Source of the DNA: Lepidonotus clava
Lineage: Eukaryota; Annelida; Polychaeta; Phyllodocida; Polynoidae
NCBI GenBank assembly: GCA_936440205.1
Contig: OW387146.1
Coordinates: 20,274,458 to 20,338,457, forward strand
Length of the DNA stretch: 64,000 nt
Reading direction: 5' to 3'
The position numbers and the translations under genes are program-made. Below are positions 48,537-60,100 of this stretch, piece by piece (positions within the stretch are counted from its first letter, which is position 1; every line of letters begins with the position of its first letter). The notes beneath the pieces were generated by a model, which saw only the letters and a program-made list of their open reading frames with translations, had not been told where the DNA came from and did not search any database.

Positions 48537-49614
48537 AAGGTAAGAGATACGCTTCTTTGTTGAATTTCATAGACATCTGCCTGCATGTCGATTTCATGTC
48601 GCACACACATATAGCGTTAAACTGCAGAGATGCAAATTGTTAACCTCAGCCTTTTTTGTCTCTTGTGATTGTTTTTTTTTTACCTACTTAGATAATACAA
48701 TTATGGGGTGCAATACGTAAACCCTAAACATCATACTTTTATCTATTTCAATGACAGACAATTTATACCTTTGTCAGATGCGGTGACCTGGGGTGCTCTT
48801 TGTTTTGGAACACTTTATATCCTTAACATGTTTAGATTTCTTGATGATTAGGGTTTGGTGTTTAGAAATATGTGATGGTTAGGTGTTTGCCCTTGAAGTG
48901 TCAAGGTCTTCAATGTGTTTATAGTCTAAATGCTTGTGATTTAATTGATGTTTAGCAAATAATCTTTAACCTCAAAATATTTAGACTATATGGCATTTAA
49001 GTCAATAACACCAATGTCTTTGATAATTTTCATTGATAATAGTTCTAGGATCTTATGTACCTACAATTCAGATATGAAAAAATGTTTTCTGATCTCAATT
49101 GATCAATGAAGAGGTAAAGTTTAAGCCTAGAGTTAAACCTGTTTCAATATCATGCATGCAGAAATGCATAATGGACCTCTGAACTGAGGAAGGCCTTAGC
49201 TACCTCAACAGTGAGTCCCAGAACCTTTAGACTCATAACCTATACAAACAAAATAAATCTTCAAAACCTCACACAAGATAATTTACCTTAAACTCAAAAT
49301 ACTTCTAATGTATTCCTTATACATTTCTTAAACACTCTACAGTACCTAGAAAATAATGAATTTATATTAACATTTAGAAGAGATCTCTAAGAACTACTTA
49401 GCAATGGCATACAGTGTCACCTGGTGGAGAATAGTCTAACTACACACATGATAAATGAAGGTGGCTCTGGCCATGGAGGTGGTCAGTCATATTCAGGACC
49501 TAATGTTGCATTTCCCCTCCTCTGCTCAACATTTCCCCATTTGACTTTATTTAAAACACAATTAGTTTATATCTGCTAAAACAGGTCAAACTGTCTAATT
49601 TTCAGTATTTCTTC
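48537..49614. other. Intergenic, rich in TTTAGA/TCTAAA
   Basis: No gene. The motif gtttaga appears repeatedly from about 48830 and leads into the tandem repeat that follows. Confidence 0.45.
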
Positions 49615-49915
49615 TCTGTGTTTAGATTCTAAACATATCTAATCCAATACATGTTTAGAAGTAGATAGTGTTTAGGTTATAAATACCTGTAATTTCATGT
49701 TCTAAGATTCTTAGCATATCTAATCTGATACATGTTTAGAAGTAGAAAGTGTTTAGCTTTTAAACACCTGCAATTTCATGTGTTTATATTCTAGACATAT
49801 CTAATCCATACATGTTTAAAAGTAACAAGTATTTAGCTTTAAAATGCATGAGAATTCTCGTGCTTAGATTCTAAACATGTTTAGCCCCTTAACATGTTTA
49901 AATTCTGAACGTCAT
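49615..49915. repeat. About 80-bp tandem repeat built on TCTAAACAT
   Basis: Units starting near 49619, 49700, 49780 and 49861 share ttctaaacat-atctaatc followed by acatgtttagaagta. Copies have diverged moderately. Confidence 0.75.
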
Positions 49916-50497
49916 TTTTACAGTGTAGTGCCTAAGGAGAGGGCCCCCCCCCATATTTCTTGCCAAATTGTGTTTCTTTAATGTAAAATTATAGCCCCTG
50001 AAATTAGCGCCTCAAATATTTACATAAGGGTATCCCCCCAATCCACAATCTTTTTTTTAAAAAAATCATTAATTTTTATCTGTATCTGAAATTGATACCC
50101 ATAGATTCAGTTTCAAAATGGGTGAGACCTTCACAACATCCTTCACCTGTTGGCTATTGCACAGTCCCCTTAAATGCCTGTGTTTACCTAGTTCACCTGT
50201 CTCCTACCTTTATGATATCTATCAACTCAGTTATCACGACAGCCACATGAGGGCGCCAATGGCTAAATGCTTTACAACATCTACTATGTGACACAACTAC
50301 CATCTGGTGGTTCATGATAATATTTGCTTTACTAGTTCACAACGTCCTCTTGTCCAGGTTGAGAGCATTACAATATATAGATATAAATAAAGAATATAGT
50401 TTGCACTTTGACTTCAGTGCGCAATAATAACATTTAGTTTGAATTCATATTTGTGAAAATGAAAGTTAAAAGGAAAAATGCTGGCCTTTGAGTTTTT
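49916..50497. other. Intergenic, no gene seen
   Basis: Only chance open frames between the tandem repeat and the second MITE copy. Confidence 0.35.
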
Positions 50498-50857
50498 AAT
50501 TCTCCCTACCACGGATAGCCAGTTTTGTAACTTTAACCTGCAGGTTATCCTCAAACAGGATGCATGCTGGGTAATATGTCGACAAAATTCAAGGCTTTAC
50601 TATAGGAATTTTCATGAAATGTATCATTATTTGTAGATTAACATTGGGGAAAATAAGTCATCATTATTTTTTAAATAAGTATCCATATACATGTAATATT
50701 CCTGGGTTGTTTGAAAATTCATTCATTATGGATGGATATATAACAATTATTTGTTTATTTTCTATAGCTTTTCATTGGGTTATGTCGACAAAATTAGCCC
50801 AAATTAGCCTGCAGGTGCTTAAAATACTGAAAATCAGCTATCCGTGTAGGGTGAATT
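50498..50857. mobile_element. MITE with AATTCTCCCTACCACGGATAG ends, copy 2
   Basis: Aligned with 48216-48536 over both ends and the cctgcaggtgctta block. The right end is slightly decayed (ctatccgtgtagggtgaatt), so this looks like the older copy. Confidence 0.8.
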
Positions 50858-51454
50858 CTTACTGTTTTACTAATTCATAGAGAACATGTTGAGAGAACAA
50901 AGGGGCCCGACTATTTTTCCTGTGATCTAAAAAAGGGCCAAAATTCCCAAGAGATCTGCCCCTGTTTTCCCTTTTCTAAGTCCATTGAGAAAAGATTTAG
51001 TAAGCTGATTTACATTTTATATCACTGTTTGATATTTTGATTTTACGTCAAATTGTTTCATTTTACCAGTTCTGGGGGCCATTCAATAAAGATTCAGCGA
51101 TAATTATCATGGGTCAAAGCATGTTCATAAAACTTTCACGATACTCGAAAAATAATCACTAAGGCTTCACAATAGTATTGTCACAATATTTTCAAAATAT
51201 TGCGATTTGAAAAACATATTATTTCACAAAGATTCACATACGAAAATATATGTATGTGATCAAGGAAGCATGCTGTATAGTTTAAATTTGACTAAAATAA
51301 GAATTGAAAAAAAAATGGGGAAAAAAAATCATATGGCAATAACATTTTTTGTGGTATTGTTGTACTGATGCAGACGGTCAGTACATAGATAGCTTAGCCA
51401 TGCTTGTGTAGAATCTAACATCTGGACAAAGAGTGTAAATTCTTCTTAAACTAA

Positions 51455-51665
51455 AGCGCCATACCCACTAGGCAATTTTGGGAGGGAATCCGACTCAGAT
51501 GGACAAGCCATACCCACACATAATTGGCACTGACTTTGGCGGTTGGCGCCGACGGATGCGCCGATCCTTATTAAACATGTTTAATAATTTTACGCCGGCA
51601 GTGCCCTCAGCGCTGACAGCCATCGGTGGCGGCGCTATCGTTGGTCCATCGATTAGTGGGTGAAG
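51455..51665. mobile_element. GC-rich element with CCATACCCACTAGG end
   Basis: Left end GCGCCATACCCACTAGG; right end gattagtgggtg. The interior is rich in GGCG/CGCC, unlike its surroundings. Same terminal family as 44041. Confidence 0.5.
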
Positions 51666-51678
51666 AGATGCGGCTTAA

Positions 51679-52269
51679 TGCCCTGTTTCCACCAACCGAT
51701 CTTTCTATGAACGATTGCAAAAATAGCCTAAAAATCGTCCAGATTTGTAAATCGTCCAAGAAATCGTTTGGTGGAAACAAAAAATCGTTCAAACGACCGA
51801 TTTTTATGGACGATCTTTTACTTTGTCGGACGACTAAGGCCCCCCAAGGACGACAGACAAATTATTTGACATGTTAAATAATTTTGGACGATTTGGGCCT
51901 GTTGGACGATTTTTCTAGACAAATCTTGTATTCATCTTTTGGTGGAAACGGGATTTCTTAGGACGATTCATCAAATTACACATATATAATAAAAATCAGA
52001 CAATAAATATAAATCATAGATGCTATCATAATAATTCAAACCATATTTGTTAAATAAAAATAATGTTTGACTAAATCGTTGGTAAAATCGTTGGTAAAAT
52101 CGTTGATAAAATCGTCTGTCAAATCGTTTTATGGTCGTTAGGTGGAAACAGAAACGTGTCCAAAAAATCGTTGCTGATGAACGATTTTTTCTGAACATAA
52201 AGTTTTCTATATTTGTCTGTTGAAAGAATCGTGCAATTTTGATGTCGTCTTTTTGGTGGAAACAGGGCA
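51679..52269. mobile_element. PIF/Harbinger-like MITE, 3-bp duplication TAA
   Basis: TGCCCTGTTTCCACC and GGTGGAAACAGGGCA are perfect inverted repeats with TAA on each side. The interior holds many AATCGT motifs in both orientations, including four in a row at 52075-52130, which look like subterminal binding repeats. Confidence 0.85.
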
Positions 52270-52272
52270 TAA

Positions 52273-54670
52273 GCTTAAGGGTGAAGAGTGTAATGGGCTA
52301 CATCATAGAACATATGTAAACACTTGTTACCTGCAGCACCAGGCAGAGCGCTACTTACATACTGGACTTATTAAACTTCATGCGAGTGTTGTGTCATCCA
52401 TAATGGGGAACTACATTATGAAATGGACTTGAAGTCTTAAGGAGAAAGACTGCCATTGCAGCTGTCTAATATCTATAGGAACTAACTCATAACTAATTAT
52501 GATTAGCAACCTATCAATTAATGGATATTAAACCTCAATAGTTCATCGTAACATGATTATCGCAAAATGTTTATGGACTGCCTTCCATGTAGCTCAGTTC
52601 TGGTCAAAACGGCCAAAACTGGTCAAAAACCAACAGAAATGGTGTTCCCATTGAGGGATGCGACTAGAAATCAACCAAAAAACAGTAAATTGCTTGGAAA
52701 TTATCTAACTATGTTAGATATTAGTTGCTAGTGACATGTATTTCAACCAGAACCCAGCACTCAATGGGTATAGATCTGCCTTGGATTTTATATAGGAAGT
52801 TATAATTAACCAACAAAATGGTGCTCACACCTGAACGCTAGTTGTTGTTATGGGTATTTACCTATTAACTGGGGAACTGCTATTACTTATCATCTGAATT
52901 GTCTTAGTTAAACTTCCTTTATCCTTGCTAGCCAAGTGGTAGACTGATCCGCGAAATGGGCGTTCATATCCATGACGCAGACAACGTTTGGTTGAGAGTC
53001 AAGTTTATTAGTGGATATATCAATTGCGTTACAATTGCCAGTGTTGTCACAGCCTGTCCTAATCCTAGATTCACAAATAACACCACTTGAAGGCAAGTTT
53101 CCTCCGTAGAGTCTGCCCGACTTTGTACGATCATGCAACAGTATAATTCCTCTACTAGTCACCAGATGTCTGTATATGTGGCTATCCAAACCCCTGAATC
53201 CTTAAGACTCGTATATTGTTCCAAATGTGTATCGAATAGTTCTCTCTCTCTAAACTACAGATTCCCCCCCATATTTTTCAGTCTGATTATTGATTTTCTC
53301 CCAAGCGGTGCTGCTCACTAGGAGATGTAGCCTATCTACCATAGCTAAGCAGGTATATCACACCTGCCAGAAGCTCCTGCTATATTTACATTACGCAATG
53401 CAGGAACCCGTATAATTTCGAATACCTTTTATGATATGTCTTCTACAATCTGGTGACTATTCCTTTATTCTATTTATATACTACTGATTATATGCACAAG
53501 CTGTTTTTGCTAACTACCTTTGTGCACACCCATTGAAGGTAGATGTCACAATCGGTATCATTGGCTTAAACTTAGGGTGCTGCCACCTTGAGTCTCCTGT
53601 GTACATAATTAATGTCTACTACCGTCCAGTTTTTAAGCTAGTTTTTTTTTTAGTAATCTGGTAATTATCATTTAGTAAATATAACAAATCACCTCTCTTA
53701 ATTGTACTCAGTGATACCTTGTAATTATTGCCTATACCCGATTATTTTTCCTTTGCCTAGAAATGGGCCGTGAATAAAGATTGTAGGTTTTATTGTATTT
53801 ATTCCCCCTTCAGCATAGACATCACCTCTTGGAGCATAATATTTTGTGGAAACCGGCATGGCGCGCCGGCTATTTAGAGCTGGATAATAATATATGATTA
53901 AAAAAGAATATGTTACTTTTTTAACATGGATATCTCAGTAACCATAATTATATATTCCAGAGACTCATGAAATGTTAAGAGCACGCTCATAACATTCATA
54001 TGGAGGGAAGTGTCACAGATTTTCGGTATTTCTATTTATAATAAAAGGGAAATTTTTGTCAATTTTTCGGTATTATTTTCTACAATTTATAAAGCAAAGA
54101 CTAGGACTTAAATAAAAAAAATCTGAGACACTTTTCCCTTTCAATGAATGTTATCTATTTGCTCTGAAAATGATAATTTTAGGCACGACTGCAAGCGAGA
54201 TAATATAAAATAAAAGTTAAAAATGCATATTTCAAAATCCCGGCCTACGTGTACCCACAGGTGGGCATACACACCTTTGAATTAGAATGACTTTTATAAT
54301 TAGATACAGTTATCAAAGTGCTGTTTAATGGAAAAAAAACTTTAAGGATGATAAAATAGTTGAGGCACAGGCCCAGAAAAGTAGTTCTCCTTTACTAATG
54401 CTGCGAATTGGCCGCTGAGAGGTGTTGTCTATTCTTAATGCCTTAAGGTGGAAACCCAATGGACGATCCGCGATGCGATTGAAATATGGATCAAACCCGG
54501 GGATCAAATTAGAGATTGCTTGTGACATTGCGTAACATTGTAAGATATTTTCCAAGTGATTAACACATTTTCTCTATTCATATTTCTAGTCGCATCACTC
54601 AATGGGTATACCTATTTCTGGTGGTTTTCATAAATTTCTGATTGTTGTCGATTATTTCTGGTCATTTCAA
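52273..54670. other. Intergenic, no gene supported
   Basis: A minus-strand frame at 52908-53189 is Cys-poor and unrecognised, with no splice support. The stretch 53880-54230 shares wording (ctgagacac, tttccct) with the interior of the TTAA element at 36184. Confidence 0.4.
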
Positions 54671-54677
54671 CGAGCCA

Positions 54678-54678
<1 letters not shown>

Positions 54679-54753
<75 letters not shown>

Positions 54754-54830
54754 CTGTGTGTCTGTGTGTGTGTGTGTGTGTGTGTCTCTGAGTGTGTGTC
54801 TCTGTGTGTGTGTGTCTCTGTGTGTGTGTG
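54679..54830. repeat. TA/TG microsatellite
   Basis: (TA)8 passes into a long (TG)n, with TCTG interruptions in its last third. The repetitive Cys/Val frame across it is spurious. Confidence 0.95.
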
Positions 54831-56097
54831 AATTCAAGAATCAATGCTTTCTGTATTTCTCATTTTATTTTAGTTGTCTTCGCATATCTTAAATGGAAAA
54901 AGAAATAGAATAAAATCAGACAATAAAATTAGATTAATGAATCCTCTTGGTCTTCAACAGTATCTGTTCTAGGTCTTTCAACAGTGTCTTTACTAGGTGT
55001 GGGAATTCCCTTTTTCAACCCATAGGGAATCCCCGGGTTCAAAATAGATTTAAGCCTGGTCCCCACCCCTCGACGACTAAAATGACTGAATTGGCGAGTG
55101 ACTAAGTGCACTGATGCCTGGCTGGCTAATGATTTTCTACATACATTTTTTTATTTATTCATTTTGACAACGCAGTTTCTGATAGTATAGTGGTAGAAAA
55201 TCTAGATGGCAGAACAAGTTTACTGGTTTTTGTTGATGAGCAAAAGGGGGCCTTGGTTGATGTATGAAGACCAAAGTGGTTTCAAAAAAAGGTTGCTGGC
55301 ATGGGGATATGTATATCAGAAATAAGTAGATACATACTTATTTCTGATATATCCTGATGATATATTATATCAAGATACCTATAATTATTGAACGCTGGAC
55401 TTTTTGGCAGGCATAAAACATTTTGGTAAGATTGGCCATTGGTTCTATACCACTGATATATTGCATAACTACAAGTTGATGACAACTTGCCTACCATTAT
55501 TAGATTATTAACATCAACGCCCAGTATAATATCGACTAATTCTGTAAATACTGTGAAGAGGATTTACATATCGCCATGACACCTTTCACCCCCACCGATT
55601 GACATGATCATTTTTGTATTTGTAAAGTCTTGTTTTCAATTGGTAAAGACACCTGTCATCAGGCATTGAAAAACACGTGAATTAGAGTAAAGTCAGAAAC
55701 TTTACCCCTTCAGTGGACGGTGCTACCCTAGTTCGTCGTAGGGACCATGGAAGAAGACAGTTCAACGGATTTAGGTATTCAAACAATGGCTGATTGTGAA
55801 TTAAATTTTCCCTTCATTATCAAAACTTGAAACATGCATGATTTTTTTTTCTTATCTTATATTCTTGTTCTGTTTAATATGATATAATATATGTGATATA
55901 CCGCTTTTCAAACTTGTTTGACCATAGATATCAAAAGCTAAACTTTTAACTTATTAATTGTCAAAACAAATAATAGTTACACCCTTTAAGGACCTTTCCT
56001 CGCGCTCACTGGCAGGTCGGTGCGGCAGTAATTATTAAGTATGTCAGAACCTATCATCAGCTGTCTTTTGAAAGATAATTGATTAGATATCATATCT
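54831..56097. other. Intergenic with one possible first exon
   Basis: At 55747-55776, gaccATGGAAGAAGACAGT and on gives MEEDSSTDL before a donor-like TTTAG|GTATTC. It has a good start context, but no second exon was found. Weak. Confidence 0.2.
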
Positions 56098-56306
56098 CAG
56101 GGGCGGATACAGGATTTTCAAAAAAAAAAAAAAGGGGGGGGGGGGGGGGTCAGCATAAAGGTTAACTACCAAGAAGGTGTGCATTTGCAAATACACATGC
56201 GACATTGTCCCCTCTTTTTGTAGTTTAGGGGTCCAACAAAAAAAAAAAAAGGGGGGGGGGGGGGGGTCAGGACCTCCAGGACCATCACCCCCTGGATCCG
56301 CCCATG
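56098..56306. mobile_element. hAT-like MITE, 5-bp duplication TATCT
   Basis: CAGGGGCGGATAC at the left, GGATCCGCCCATG at the right; TATCT at 56093 and 56307. It contains two A-run/G-run blocks, each ending gggtcag, an internal duplication. Confidence 0.85.
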
Positions 56307-56533
56307 TATCTTAACTACCAACGAAGGAAAGGGGTAGGCTACTTAGCTAGTTTCCTATCACTACGAAGAAAAGGAACACGTTCAATACAGGTTTCACAAG
56401 GTTTCACAAGGTTATCAATGGTGGGGTAGATTAAAACCACGTTGTATATATGAATGATATCTTCTCGTGGGCAGGTTCTGTTTTTTTGTATGACTTAAGA
56501 GTGATGCCTGACTTTCTTATCTCAAAAATTGGA

Positions 56534-58060
56534 CCTAGCCGAGCCAAGGTGAGGGTAGGGGTGACGCACACCCCACATCACTCCCCTGGATACGGGCTGG
56601 CTATTATAAAACAAGGAGGATACTTGACATTAGACAGGCATTCATTGTCAAATGCTGAATCATCTTGGGTCAAGGATTCACGATTATCAAAATCGGTCAT
56701 ATATTGCATACTTAAGACTGGATGAAGCCAGTTTTTAGTCAGTACAAGATCAGATAACATGACTTGCTTTTTGAATGGGAAAGTCAGTGTATTGAGTATG
56801 CTGGTGTGTATATCCTAAGGGCCTTCCATTTATTGCGTATGTGTGATATAGGCCTAAAGCTTTAATTAAGTATACTGCATTAGCTTAGTCAATATGAGTT
56901 AAGGCTATTGACAAATAGAATATCAACAGACAGCTCCCATTGTGTTAATAGCACAACATAAAACCGAGAAGGGGCAACATGGATAAGAAAGGGATGACAG
57001 GGCTAGCAAAGGTTCCACGGGGTTTACAGAGATCTGGCAGGATAAGATATTGCAAGCTGGAAGGGCAGAGGGCCTGAGAAGACTGGCAGAAATAGGGGGG
57101 CGTTCCAAAGTCTACAGCGTTTCTGGTCATCAGTCTCAGCGACCAGGGGGTCCATTTACAGACGGACATTGCTAGTTGGCTATTTACGAAGGGGGTCCAG
57201 GTCGTAAATGGCCTAGCGCTGACTAATTGTGAAAGAATAAAATTTCTTGAAGGACATGTTACCCATGTAACACAAAGAAAATCTAGTAAGTTAGACAAAA
57301 TATGAAATAATAAATGATTATAATTAACGTAGTGAATAAGAGGATGTCGAAAATTAAAGAAACATAAAATTAACAATTAAAAAAGAAATTACTGAAACAT
57401 ATTTGGAAATGACCAAATAGGAGAACAAAAACAACTTAAGCATATCGAAAAATCGCAAGTTCAGAAGTTTAACCTATATCAATATTGTCGTAGACGTATT
57501 TTTGTCATGTTAGATCGAGTATCTAACAGTCCGTAGTGGAAGAACTAATTTGTTAAAAAAGAAATTACTGGAATTAGTTTTCTCACTGTACATATTTTCG
57601 CGCATATCGCGCACCCCTCAAAATGCACGAAAATATGACATGAGTGAAAATTAGGAACAATATAGACAAAAAGAATTAGCACAAAATCATGAATACGTAA
57701 AAAAACACTATTTATGGCTAGATGCGCGAAAATCTAGCAGCGCGAAATTATATACATTCAGACTTATTTGAACCGGTAATAAATATAAGGTGTTACATAT
57801 CCATACCTACTTTCAACGACCTCACATAGCTACCTTACAGTGGACCTTGTCCAGCCCCTGGGGGCTGACGCATACCCAGGCCACTCACCCTGGATACGGA
57901 TTTGTTAAACAAGGAGGATACTTGACTTTAGACAGGCATTCATTGTCATAATTATGCTGTATTATCTAGTGTTAAGGGCTGGGGATTATCAAATCAGTCA
58001 AGACTTAAGATTGGATGGCGCCAGATTAGCTAGTGCAAGATCAGGCTTGACCTATTTATC
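56534..58060. repeat. Pair of direct repeats (about 56534-56752 and 57838-58055)
   Basis: Both hold ccctggatacgg, aacaaggaggatacttgac and agacaggcattcattgtca, followed by aagactggatg or aagattggatg. The intervening 1.1 kb has no gene. Confidence 0.65.
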
Positions 58061-58380
58061 GGAAGTGAAAGTTGAGTACCAAATTCATTAACAGGAACAA
58101 GGAGGGCACATACGCCGTGTGGGTTTCAAATACTAGATCATTTGCTTAACATTATAAATTGAATAAGACCTACACCTACCAGTTTTTCTGGACACCGTTT
58201 TCAAAGATGACAGAACATCTTTCCACAGAAATTATGCAAATATGTTACGTATATTTGATAACAAAATTATATTTAAGTACTTGTTATGATACAATATATT
58301 CACAGATGCAAGTACTGTAATATGTCTGTTCTATTGATTTGTTTGTCAGATTTAAACATCGTTACTATTAGAAGTCCGAT

Positions 58381-59227
58381 TACCCAAATGACTGTATAAT
58401 ATCCATTGGAAAGGCTCTATTAAAGTTGTATAAATGGTGTATAACAAACAAATTAACAATTGATTTTAAAGAGAACTAAACATTATTTATGTTGATAGCC
58501 AGGAATATTGAGACAGGTATATTGATGAAGGATAAATCTGTGGAAGTTGATGGTGTTTGACTGCAGACTGTCAATAGTTACAAATATCTTGGTGTTGACT
58601 TAGATAATAAACTATTGATGGAAAAGATTGCAGATGCCAGCTTCAGTAAGGGTAATAGAAAACTGAACCATCTAAGGCATCTCCGCCCATATATCTCTAA
58701 CACATGACCAGTTGCAAATCCTATTTATAAAACCTGTATTCTACCTTTACTTGACTATGCTGACTTTCTCATTTATACATGCCAGTTGGCAAAAATAGAG
58801 AAATTAGAGAATTTTCAGAAAAGCGCTCTGCTTACAATAGATAATTATAAGCATAGAGGGCAAGACTATGACAATCTGTTAAACGTCTATTGGCTACAAA
58901 AGCTGGAAGTCCGTAGACATAGACATGCATCTGTTATCGGTAATGTATTGACCAATTTGATTTAGTGTGAACTTGGATAAGCACAGACCAATGATAAAAT
59001 TCTGCAGTGAAGCTAAAATTAAGTTTGAAGTACCCTATACTCGATTGACTAAGGTACAGAAAAGCCCTTTTTATCGTGGAGCAAAATTGTGGGACATGTT
59101 ACCAGTTGATGTGCAAAAAGCTATCGCAAAGGTTAAATTCAAACAATTACTGAGAGCAAATGATACTGCGATGAATGTCCATTCATCTGTATCAAAAACA
59201 GGTATCGAAAATAATATAGTAGAATAA
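58381..59227 (+). pseudogene. 5'-truncated LINE reverse transcriptase, C-terminal part
   Basis: The frame beginning at 58381 gives LLKLYKWCITNKLTIDFKEN, the W..NKLT...K stretch after the catalytic YADD box in non-LTR reverse transcriptases. It is followed by SYKYLGVDLDNKL (58576), LNHLRHLRPYIS and LPLLDYADFLIYT. In-frame stops occur at 58477, 58558, 58705 and about 58963, and a +1 shift near 58960 leads into the last 86-codon frame, ending VHSSVSKTGIENNIVE at 59227. The catalytic box and endonuclease are missing, as in typical 5'-truncated insertions. No poly-A tail is obvious. Confidence 0.75.
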
Positions 59228-60100
59228 TGTAATTCAAAGAAATGTATTTGCGAGGGCACAAAAGCCCAAAACCCGAAAGCACGAAAAGATTCTAAACCGG
59301 ATGTGACGTCAGAATGGTCACGTGATCTGAAGTGGCCAATCAGGGCCGAGTAAAAAGGGGCGGTGAGGCCCGGAATAAACAGTTCCATCTTGGTACTCCT
59401 TGTGTTCACATATATCTTCTTCCCATAGCATAACCCTCGAAGGGGTCTAAGACGATAAGATGATAAGATAGCAGCTAACTAACTCGACGGACTTGAGTAA
59501 TTTAGGTAAAGTTCAGATATAATTAGAGTACAAAATAGAATGAGAGTACGGGGGACCGAAGGACCGAAAGATGGTATGGCAGCCCGAAATGGCCCGAGGA
59601 GCGATCCAGGACTGGAAGACCGGACAAGTACGGAAGCCCGAAATAGTAAGCGGCCGCCCCGTGACCGTGGGTATGAAGGCGCGACTGGCTCGGCCCAACA
59701 CTACCACCCACTAGGTGAGCGTTGGCCCGACACCCTACGGAAGATCGGAGTGGACATCCAACCCCCGTATGAATGAGAGGAACCACCCTGTTACCATCGA
59801 ACCATCCCCACCATTTTCATTATCCTCCGCGTTCTCACTTGAACCCCCGGTCCACCGTGCCCAATGTCTGGAACACCTCAGGTCCGACCGACCAGCACAC
59901 ACCTCCCCCCTCGAAGAATACCGATTTCCCGATCGACCCGCTCATTCCCCCTCGTGCGCGAGGCACGACTCTTGATCTTACACCTCGGTTTCTTGCTCGG
60001 ACTCTTCATCCAGCTTGAGACCAAAATAACCCCCACGTCCCTCTGTCGTAGAAATCGGAAACCCCGAACTACCGAGGAACGTCACAATATGTAATGGATC
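59228..60100. other. GC-rich block of uncertain origin, possibly retroelement-related
   Basis: Sharply more GC-rich than its flanks. 59302-59410 runs from TGTGACGTC through AATAAA (59372) to TTCACA and could be part of an LTR. Overlapping frames at 59540-60094 match nothing I recognise. Confidence 0.25.

Noticed and set aside
52908-53189. 93-codon minus-strand frame
   Set aside because: Open by chance length, no recognised domain, no splice partner and no repeat in paralogous sequence.
54602-54892. Cys/Val-repeat protein
   Set aside because: Translation of a TG microsatellite.
59540-60094. Three overlapping Pro/Arg-rich frames as a gene
   Set aside because: Different frames of the same GC-rich block, with no family match and no clear splice sites.
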